From positions 1 to 63,648 of the forward strand of contig CAIKTE010000062.1 of NCBI GenBank assembly GCA_903830285.1: a stretch of DNA of 63,648 nt. The letters run 5' to 3'. Origin of the DNA: an uncultured Chitinophagaceae bacterium. GTDB lineage: Bacteria > Bacteroidota > Bacteroidia > Chitinophagales > Chitinophagaceae. The position numbers and the translations under genes were made by a program. Position 1 is the first letter of the stretch. Each line of letters begins with the position of its first letter. Below are positions 57,801-63,648 of this stretch, piece by piece. Below the pieces are notes generated by a model that saw only the letters and a program-made list of their open reading frames with translations, was not told the origin of the DNA and made no database searches.

Positions 57801-58166
57801 TCGAATGCAGTATTGATCAATCATGGCGATATGAATTTTACAACTGAAGCATTGCCATGGGAAGCACAATTGAGTTCATTACGTGATGCCATGGTGCTGG
57901 ATGCGAATGGAGATAAACTACCGGATATTTTATTGACAGGGAATTATTATGATAATAATATTCAGATGGGAAGATATGATGCTGATTATGGAACATTATT
58001 AGTGAATGAAGGCAGCGGCAAATTCAAGACAGAGAATATCAATGGCCTGCAGATAAAAGGGCAGGTGAGACATATCAAGTCTATCAATATTGGTCATCAG
58101 CCTGCATACATTCTATCAAAGAATAACGACAGCACGATCATCATTCGGTTTAAACCTGAAAAATAA
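54831..58166 (+). CDS. FG-GAP/VCBS repeat lipoprotein with ASPIC/UnbV domain (copy 3)
   Basis: This 1,111-residue paralogue is more diverged. It has a lipobox (TVLSSC), first repeats (DFNNDGKID, DINNDGLLD, DYDMDGDLD, DVNNDGYPE), an ASPIC/UnbV-like block (NPARGFQSSMEIPLHIGLV) and later repeats (DINHDGLED, DVNNDGNLD, DFNGDGFVD, DINKDGQKD). The shared GFQSS and NGTFxE motifs show common descent with copies 1 and 2. It is probably translated with copy 2 (11-bp gap). Its stop codon abuts that of the convergent GyrI-like gene with no bases between. Confidence 0.9.
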   Translation: MNAFIKNIRSAIVIITVLSSCSNHKTDKPVLFETLNEDQTGLHFINKLTPTDSFNMFHYMYFYNGAGVGAGDFNNDGKIDLFFASNQGDNKLFLNEGNLKFKDVTGDTKIPQDKGWSTGVSVIDINNDGLLDIYICKVGNYETLHGKNQLLICKGIKNGIPFYEDEAAQYGLDFSGFSTQAVFVDYDMDGDLDMFLLNHSVHQNGTFAPRDNFLGTYNSLSGDRLYRNDGNNHFSDVTKESKINSSAISYGLGIAVADINLDGWPDLYIGNDFHENDYLYINQHNGTFTEETSLRMMHTSQFSMGVDIADVNNDGYPEIISMDMLPSDPYMLKRSLGEDEYDIFYHKISVGYNYQYTRNNLQYNRKNGMFSETGLYSGIYATDWSWAPLWMDFDNDGLKDLFISNGIPKRMNDMDYVNFVSNEEIQQKLREDKMDEKDMALVNKFPEIKIPNKFFLNKGNLSFEDAGESISNDKPTFSNGAVYADLDNDGDLDVVVNNIDDAVIVYENKSNDKKDKAFVEIKLKGAANNINALGAKVVLFANKGIRTYEKNPARGFQSSMEIPLHIGLVNTKVDSAFLIWPDNSFQTISLTNTASHISFTYQKGLPKFDYAKITGHWKNETKPMEEITAQTGLNYVHHENPFIEFNREFLIPHMVSTEGPALAVADINHDGLEDVFIGSSKTFHNAIFLQQPNGKFIQTKQPLMALDSMMEDVDAQWIDVNNDGNLDLVIATGGNEYYGQDEHLKPRVYLNDGKANFKKLENAFGEIYVTQSCIVPFDFNGDGFVDLFVGGRAVPWEYGKTPRSYLLQNDGTGKFIDVTDKYSKELGNIGMVTQALWFDINKDGQKDLIICCEWGGIDAFINNKGSFTKRSLTDKKGWWNFILPVDINNDGNIDLIAGNLGLNSRLHATDKEPVRLYYNDFDDNGKKEQILTYYLNGKEIPFANKDELQKQMPVIKKKFLYADDFAKSTLEGIFSKEKLQASQLLTANYFSNAVLINHGDMNFTTEALPWEAQLSSLRDAMVLDANGDKLPDILLTGNYYDNNIQMGRYDADYGTLLVNEGSGKFKTENINGLQIKGQVRHIKSINIGHQPAYILSKNNDSTIIIRFKPEK

Positions 58167-59102
58167 TTACATAACGGGATAATACAATCTGGTGACCCAC
58201 TTTGCAGTGTCGGTTTCTTTGGAACGATCAGTGATCATCAATTCATAAGGAATAGCAGGGCTGGATCTTTTGGCATCTGTTAAATAGATCTCCAATTGAT
58301 CAAGACTTTTTTTAATGCTGTAGGTACCTCCTTTGATCTCTGTGACCAATACATTTCCGTTATAGGGCATTCGTTTAATGCGGATCTCATTGTTCTCCGG
58401 AATTCTTTTATTGATGGGAAGACCGATCATTGATTCAAAATGTGTGCTGTCGATCTGCTTCACGAATAGCATGGGAGAATTGGTGACAGTCGCATTTTTG
58501 GAAGATGCATAATTCGACAATTTCTTTACCTGCAAATAAATAGCTTCTATTGTAGGATATTTTGAAGTTTGGATCTTTGATGAGATCAATACAGAATCTC
58601 TTAGTTGAGTTTCCGTTACAAGAATGCCATATATGCTTACAGAATTGTCGAGGAATATTTTCATTTGATCCATCAAGCCCGACATACTTTCTTTTAAGCG
58701 AACCGCTTCACGATATCTGGCGAAACGAACAATAGGATTTGCACCGGCTTCAATTTCGGCTGCCCATTGGATGGCAGAAGAATCGAGATAAACATTCAGA
58801 GAAATTAAACTGCTTTTAACATCGATCTTGTCTGACTGTATAGTGAACTCGGTAATATTTGAAACGGTTCTTTTGATTGTATAATTGAAACCTTTATAGG
58901 AATATCCATTTTCAGTTTTACTTGCAATTGTTTGTAACCATCCTCCTAGTTTTTGACTGTCTGATTGAAACTTAAGAACAGCAGTATGATATGCTTTTAC
59001 ATAGCGAACAGTTGATACAGTTATTTTGGCAGGGATGAAAATGTAAACGCTCAGGATCAGCATAGCTGCGATCACGAATAAACCAATCATCAATTTCTTC
59101 AT
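58167..59102 (-). CDS. Membrane-anchored protein with C-terminal GyrI-like domain
   Basis: This 311-residue protein has an N-terminal membrane anchor (LMIGLFVIAAMLILSVYIFI). The middle is unassigned and may be SRPBCC-like (KLGGWLQTIASKT, YKGFNYTIKR). The last ~90 residues look like a GyrI/AraC effector-binding domain: SMIGLPINKRIPENNEIRIKR, NVLVTEIKGGTYSIKKSLDQL, PYELMITDR and a final ITRLYYPV-like ending. GyrI-like domains bind small molecules. It is the only minus-strand gene inside the locus and diverges from GH65. Confidence 0.6.
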   Translation of the reverse strand: MKKLMIGLFVIAAMLILSVYIFIPAKITVSTVRYVKAYHTAVLKFQSDSQKLGGWLQTIASKTENGYSYKGFNYTIKRTVSNITEFTIQSDKIDVKSSLISLNVYLDSSAIQWAAEIEAGANPIVRFARYREAVRLKESMSGLMDQMKIFLDNSVSIYGILVTETQLRDSVLISSKIQTSKYPTIEAIYLQVKKLSNYASSKNATVTNSPMLFVKQIDSTHFESMIGLPINKRIPENNEIRIKRMPYNGNVLVTEIKGGTYSIKKSLDQLEIYLTDAKRSSPAIPYELMITDRSKETDTAKWVTRLYYPVM

Positions 59103-59222
59103 ATTAAGGCATTAAGTGCTTTGCAAAATAAGCATTCTAACATCAAAATAAATTGTAAAATTCGATGGAGAGTGGTAATTATAAATTGTATTTTTATTTA
59201 TTCATTTTAATTGATAGCTCTT

Positions 59223-61268
59223 ATGAAAAAGAAACTGTTTGTTTTCTGCAGTTATATGTTTTTTGTTTCCTTTAATTTTATTTTTTCGCAAACGATTGAT
59301 ATTTGGAAAATAAAGGCCGATAAGATAGATCCCAGCAATTATTACGGCGTGACCGTTGCCAATGGAATGATCGGCATAGTTTCTTCTCCCGAACCTTTTA
59401 AAGTGAAAGATGTGGTACTCGCCGGAGCGTATGATCTCTATGGTAGAGGAAGAGTGAGTAATTTTTTGCGCAGCTTTAATTTGCTAAATGCATATGTGGA
59501 GATAGATGGAAAGAGATTGGATGCAAAGAACGCATCTAATTTTAAACAGGAACTGGATATGCATAAAGCCAGCTTTACGGCATCTTTTGATTACAGTGAT
59601 AAGGCTACGGTTACTTATACCTACTATTCTTTGCGTCAACTGCCCTTTACTGTTTTGATGGATATCAGCGTTACCGCAAAAAAAGATATATCCATTAATG
59701 CGGCTAGTGTGATGGAAGCGCCTGATGCATTAAAGGAAGTTCAGAATTATTATAATGAGATCGATCGTCCGCATGTGGTAATCAGTTTGCTTACGTCTAC
59801 TGCAAAAAGTCCAACAGGGAAACTGTTGATGTGTGCATCCAATACATTTTTATTCAGTGAAGCCCATGGACAAGAACCACGGGTGATCCATGAGATGTGG
59901 GATAACAATATGCACCTGATGAAATTTGCAAAGGAACTGAAAGCTGGAGAGCATTACAATTATTCAATTGTTGGCTCTTCCATTACTTCTGCTCATCATG
60001 ATGATCCACTAAATGAAGCAGAACGCATGACCATATTTGCAAAGCTGGAAGGGAAAGACAGACTCATTCAATTTCATCAAAAAGCATGGGATGATCTTTG
60101 GAAAAGCGATATAACAGTTGAAGGTGATGACCAATCGCAACAAGACATTCACAGCATGCTTTATCACCTCTATTCGTTTGTAAGAGAAGGCACGGCATTA
60201 TCACCATCGCCAATGGGTTTATCAGGCTTGGGTTATAACGGACATGTATTTTGGGATGCCGATCTGTGGATGTATCCTGCATTATTGGTATTACATCCCG
60301 AAATGGCGAAGAGTATGATGGAATATCGTTTTGAAAGACTGGAAGCTGCCAAAAGAAATGCATTCAATCATGGCTATAAAGGGGCCATGTTTCCATGGGA
60401 AAGCGCAGGAACAGGCGTAGAAGAGACACCGGTTTGGGCTTTGAGCGGACCATTCGAACATCATATCACCGCCTGTGTGGGTTTGGCTGCCTGGAATTAT
60501 TATTGTGTTACTCAGGATAAAGATTGGCTGAAAGAAAAAGGATGGCCTTTATTAAAGGAAACGGCTGATTTTTGGGCAAGCAGGGTAGAAAGAAATGGTC
60601 CCGGAAAATATGATATTAAAAATGTGGTAGCAGCAGATGAGTGGGCAGAAAACATAGATAATGATGCATTTACAAATGCGTCCGCAAAAGCTGTTTTACA
60701 AAGTGCTAATGAAGCGGCAAAGATTTTAAATATAACTCCTAATGCAGATTGGACCGATGTTGCAACAAATATTCCCATTTTAAAGTTTGAGGATGCTGTT
60801 ACAAAAGAACATGCTACTTATCATGGGGAAGGGATCAAGCAAGCCGATGCGAATTTGCTGTCTTATCCCCTCAAAGAAATAACAGACCCCAAACAGATCA
60901 AAGCTGATCTGGAATATTATGCAAAAAGGATCCCCGACGAGGGAACCCCGGCGATGACACAAGCCATTTTTACCCTGCTGTATTCCAGATTGGGCGATGG
61001 CGAAAAAGCATTCCACTGGTTCAAAGACGCTTATGTTCCCAATTTGAACCCGCCATTTAATGTAATTGCAGAAACAAAAGGGGGTACCAACCCTTATTTT
61101 GCAACAGGCGCAGGGGGAATCATTCAAAGTGTATTGATGGGTTTTGGCGGATTGGAAATTACAGCCAATGGCATCATTCAGATCAGATCAGCATTACCTA
61201 AACAATGGAAAAAACTGACGATAACGGGTGTGGGACCCAAACTTAAAACGTTTGCGGTGAATAAATAG
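59223..61268 (+). CDS. GH65 family glycoside hydrolase, secreted
   Basis: This 681-residue protein has a signal peptide (MKKKLFVFCSYMFFVSFNFIFS), an N-terminal beta domain (YYGVTVANGMIGIVSSPEP) and an (alpha/alpha)6 barrel. GH65 features are HVFWDADLWMYPALLVLHPE, AMFPWESAGTG, the acid Glu in AADEWAENIDNDAFTN near 471 and GEGIKQADANLLSYPL. It resembles acid-trehalase and glucosylgalactosyl-hydrolase enzymes more than phosphorylases, so the product is probably free glucose from an alpha-glucoside. The ATG at 59223 is chosen. It diverges from the GyrI-like gene and ends 67 bp before the next gene. Confidence 0.87.
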   Translation: MKKKLFVFCSYMFFVSFNFIFSQTIDIWKIKADKIDPSNYYGVTVANGMIGIVSSPEPFKVKDVVLAGAYDLYGRGRVSNFLRSFNLLNAYVEIDGKRLDAKNASNFKQELDMHKASFTASFDYSDKATVTYTYYSLRQLPFTVLMDISVTAKKDISINAASVMEAPDALKEVQNYYNEIDRPHVVISLLTSTAKSPTGKLLMCASNTFLFSEAHGQEPRVIHEMWDNNMHLMKFAKELKAGEHYNYSIVGSSITSAHHDDPLNEAERMTIFAKLEGKDRLIQFHQKAWDDLWKSDITVEGDDQSQQDIHSMLYHLYSFVREGTALSPSPMGLSGLGYNGHVFWDADLWMYPALLVLHPEMAKSMMEYRFERLEAAKRNAFNHGYKGAMFPWESAGTGVEETPVWALSGPFEHHITACVGLAAWNYYCVTQDKDWLKEKGWPLLKETADFWASRVERNGPGKYDIKNVVAADEWAENIDNDAFTNASAKAVLQSANEAAKILNITPNADWTDVATNIPILKFEDAVTKEHATYHGEGIKQADANLLSYPLKEITDPKQIKADLEYYAKRIPDEGTPAMTQAIFTLLYSRLGDGEKAFHWFKDAYVPNLNPPFNVIAETKGGTNPYFATGAGGIIQSVLMGFGGLEITANGIIQIRSALPKQWKKLTITGVGPKLKTFAVNK

Positions 61269-61335
61269 TCGTATTTTTTTCCAGATGGAGACTGATTTAT
61301 CAAAGAAAAACTTATCTTCATACCTCTAATTAGTA

Positions 61336-61893
61336 TTGAAAAAGATTGTTGTCATAGCACTCATGGGCATTTTGCTGTTTAACTGGTATGGTTACCGGTT
61401 TGTGGCAGATTATTTTGAAAACAGAGCTTCGAATGAAATGCAGGCCCAGCTTGACTTGAACAACTACTCAGAATCAGAGTTGATCACGATCAAAGTTCCG
61501 CTTAGTCTTCCTTACGGACCCAATTCTAAAAACTTCGAAAAAGTAGACGGTAATATTGATATTCATGGCGTAAGTTATCAGTATGTAAAACGCAGGTTTT
61601 ATAACGATACTTTAGAGTTGATGTGTATCCCCAATACGGCAAAGACCACTATTAAAAATGCCAGAGATGAATTCAGTAAACTGGCCAATGATTTTGTAAA
61701 TCTTTCTACTTCCAAAAAATCATCTAGCAATCACAGTCACAATTTAAAATATTCGATACAGGACTTCACGGGCGATCATTATTTTGATATGCAGCAGTTA
61801 AGTTTATCTCTTAAACCTGTACATAACTTATCTACATTTCAGAACTTCAGTTCAATTTACCTCGAAAGGTTAGAGCAACCTCCGCAAGCATAG
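61336..61893 (+). CDS. Membrane-anchored hypothetical protein
   Basis: I do not recognise a family. The 185-residue protein begins with a hydrophobic segment (IVVIALMGILLFNWYGYRF) followed by a mostly polar domain with ITIKVPLSLPYGPNSKNFEKVDG and a Ser/Lys/His stretch near 125-135. The start is TTG at 61336, which gives a charged MKK start; ATG at 61363 is an alternative. It is followed by the haloperoxidase-like gene after 54 bp. Confidence 0.55.
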   Translation: MKKIVVIALMGILLFNWYGYRFVADYFENRASNEMQAQLDLNNYSESELITIKVPLSLPYGPNSKNFEKVDGNIDIHGVSYQYVKRRFYNDTLELMCIPNTAKTTIKNARDEFSKLANDFVNLSTSKKSSSNHSHNLKYSIQDFTGDHYFDMQQLSLSLKPVHNLSTFQNFSSIYLERLEQPPQA

Positions 61894-61947
61894 GGTATAT
61901 CTACAGCTCTAACATCACTTATTATCTTTTTTAAATCATTTTCTGGA

Positions 61948-63279
61948 ATGAAAAAATTCATTTTAGGTCTCTTGATTGTGACCACTTTATTTGCTTGCAA
62001 ATCGAATACTGACTATAAGACTTATTTACATAATCCGGATCTGTTTTCTTCTACAGTTCATCAATTGAATGATGTTGTAATGGGAAATAATTTTCCTCCA
62101 ATGATCGCTGCACGTAATTATGCTTATGCAGCCATTGCAGCTTATGAAGTAATTGCCGCTCAAAATCCTCAGCAATATCAATCCCTGGCCGGTCAGGTTC
62201 ATGGTTTAACTGAATTACCAAAACCTATTGCAGACCAGCCGATCGATTATGAATTAGCTGCTTTATTATCCTATATTAAAGTAGGTGAATCTGTAACATT
62301 TCCGGAAGGAAGTTTGGCGCATTACAAAGACAGTATTTTAAAAGTGGCCCGTGACAAAGGCTTACCTGAAAATATTGAAAAAGCTTCTCAGCAATTTGCC
62401 GATAGTATTGGTATTGTAATCATTAAATGGAGCAAAAAAGATAATTATTTAGAAACTCGCGGAGCTGAAAAATATACTGTAAACGAAAAAGATCCATCAC
62501 GTTGGGTTCCTACACCTCCCATGTACGCTTCTGCTACTGAGCCACATTGGAAAGATATCCGTACGTTGGTGATTGATAGTGCTAATTTATTTCCAGCACC
62601 TGCACCGTATAAATTTAATGTTGTTGACAAGAACAGCGATTATTATAAACAAGTAATGGCTGTGAAAAATGCCGGAGGAGACAGTTTAACTGCTGAGCAA
62701 AAGCATATAGCTGACTTTTGGGATGATAATGCTTTTAAAATGAATGTTACCGGACATATTATGTACGGCAGCAAGAAATTTTCACCATCCGGACATTGGA
62801 TGAGTATCATAGGTATTGCAGCAAAAAATGCGAATGCTGATTATGCAACAACAGTTTATGCTTTTGCTAAAACAGGCATTGCATTGTTTGATGCATTTAT
62901 CAGTTGCTGGTATGTAAAGTATACATACAATACCATCAGACCGGAATCAGTGATCAATAAGTATTTTGATATCAACTGGAGACCTTATTTACAAACGCCT
63001 TCTTTCCCTGAATATACATGCGGTCATTGCACTATTTCTGCTTCTGCTGCCGAGGCTTTAACAAGCATTTTTGGCGACAATCATCCTTATACGGATAGCA
63101 CTGAAATAGAATTTGGCATTAAGAACAGATCGTATAAATCTTTCAGGGATGCGGCAAATGAAAATATGCTCGGTCGCTTCTACGGTGGAATTCACTATAT
63201 GCCTTCAAATCTAGTAGCTCATGGCTTAGGTATCAAAGTAGGTACCTACGTGATAGATAAGCTGAAAATGAAAAAATAG
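61948..63279 (+). CDS. Vanadium-dependent haloperoxidase-like PAP2 lipoprotein
   Basis: This 443-residue protein has a lipobox (TTLFAC, Cys 17) and a PAP2/haloperoxidase helical bundle. Vanadate- or phosphate-binding motifs are KYTYNTIRPE (KX6RP) near 330, YTCGHCTIS near 357 and GRFYGGIHY (RX5H) near 411. The usual serine of the SGH motif is a cysteine here (CGHC). Family members oxidise halides with hydrogen peroxide or act as acid phosphatases; which applies here is unknown. It closes the locus downstream of GH65. Confidence 0.85.
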   Translation: MKKFILGLLIVTTLFACKSNTDYKTYLHNPDLFSSTVHQLNDVVMGNNFPPMIAARNYAYAAIAAYEVIAAQNPQQYQSLAGQVHGLTELPKPIADQPIDYELAALLSYIKVGESVTFPEGSLAHYKDSILKVARDKGLPENIEKASQQFADSIGIVIIKWSKKDNYLETRGAEKYTVNEKDPSRWVPTPPMYASATEPHWKDIRTLVIDSANLFPAPAPYKFNVVDKNSDYYKQVMAVKNAGGDSLTAEQKHIADFWDDNAFKMNVTGHIMYGSKKFSPSGHWMSIIGIAAKNANADYATTVYAFAKTGIALFDAFISCWYVKYTYNTIRPESVINKYFDINWRPYLQTPSFPEYTCGHCTISASAAEALTSIFGDNHPYTDSTEIEFGIKNRSYKSFRDAANENMLGRFYGGIHYMPSNLVAHGLGIKVGTYVIDKLKMKK

Positions 63280-63648
63280 AACAGTAGCAAAAAAATTTAT
63301 TGATGATCAGCTTTGCCGCAATCAAGTGTACTAAGGTATGCATGCGGTAATGCGGTTAAGATATTCAAACGTTATTATCTAAGGTTCATAAACAAACTCG
63401 CTCTTTTGTTTCTACTTAAGAGCTCCTTTTAAAACAAACAAAAAATTCAAAAAATAAAAGTTCAAAATTTATAAAATAAAGTTCATAAACATATTCGCTC
63501 TTTTGTTTCTACTTAAGAGCTCTTTTTAAAAACAAACAAAAAAGTTCAAAAAATAAAAGTTCAAAATTTATAAAATAAAGTTCATAAACATATTCGCTCT
63601 TTTGTTTCTACTTAAGAGCCCTTTTTAAAAAACAAACAAAAAAGTTCA
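63280..63648. other. 369-bp non-coding region at the right edge
   Basis: No gene is seen. A weak inverted repeat (TTGCCGCA near 63313 with TGCGGTAA near 63343) may serve as the end of the haloperoxidase transcript but has no T-run. The tandem array begins at 63384. Confidence 0.65.
63384..63648. repeat. Tandem array of ~98-bp AT-rich units (continues beyond window)
   Basis: Units start at 63384, 63481 and 63580 with GTTCATAAAC (periods 97 and 99; the third is cut by the edge). They are nearly identical. Each carries CGCTCTTTTGTTTCTACTTA then AGAGC (possible GCTCTT/AAGAGC hairpin, 12-nt loop), A-rich DNA and repeated AAAGTTCA boxes. No reading frame crosses them. Confidence 0.9.

Noticed and set aside
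63384-63648. CRISPR array
   Set aside because: Periodicity is present, but the whole 97-99-bp unit is conserved. There are no short identical repeats separated by unique spacers, and no cas genes are visible.

Overview
The window is about 63.6 kb of AT-rich bacterial chromosome. It very likely comes from the Bacteroidota, family Chitinophagaceae or close to it. The reasons are a SusC/SusD pair without an STN domain, DUF4421, DUF4397 and ASPIC/UnbV proteins, a degenerate-Nudix (NrtR-type) sugar regulator, few Shine-Dalgarno sequences, and promoters that fit the TTTG-N18-20-TAnnTTTG pattern of this phylum. No rRNA, tRNA or CRISPR array was seen, and no prophage. The only transposon-like sequence is an IS3-like fragment at the left edge.

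Layout. 1-117: end of an insertion sequence. 180-20,100: housekeeping and mixed genes (cell-wall amidase, S9 peptidase, AhpD-like protein, orphan korB, YrdC-type synthase, rnhB, ctaA, lipid kinase, fabH, a hydrolase, a NagX-like acyltransferase, tryptophanase, a SUMF1 protein, typA/bipA, two secreted proteins, obg). 20,200-28,740: a phenylacetate degradation region on the minus strand (tetR-paaE-pentapeptide protein, paaABCD, paaG-paaI). It is interrupted by plus-strand DUF4421 and SGNH-hydrolase genes. 28,990-31,740: a PfkB kinase, then asd behind a predicted leader-peptide attenuator, then an NTF2-like protein. 31,870-36,560: a secreted GH13 alpha-glucosidase, a sugar porter and the NAD(P)HX repair enzyme. 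36,600-40,550: a lipoprotein, DUF2461 and ligA. 40,600-63,280: a sugar/polymer utilisation locus made of a degenerate-Nudix regulator, a LacI regulator, SusC, SusD, three tandem ~1,110-residue ASPIC/UnbV lipoproteins, a membrane protein with a GyrI-like domain, a GH65 enzyme, a small membrane-anchored protein and a vanadium-haloperoxidase-like PAP2 lipoprotein. 63,384 to the end: a tandem array of ~98-bp units that runs off the window.

How the genes work together. Two copies of the palindrome CTAACATnTGTTAG, one inside the tetR promoter and one before paaA, tie the TetR protein to both halves of the paa region. A CGCAAACGTTTGCG palindrome between lacI and susC marks the likely LacI operator of the 43-63 kb locus. 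The asd gene appears to be controlled by ribosome-mediated attenuation through a 21-codon leader rich in aspartate-family codons. Short palindromic repeats sit inside reading frames: three in paaA, paaB and paaC, with a fourth at the paaB/paaC junction, and a different one in ligA. They add peptide segments that the families normally lack. Functions are inferred from recognised motifs only; no database search was possible.
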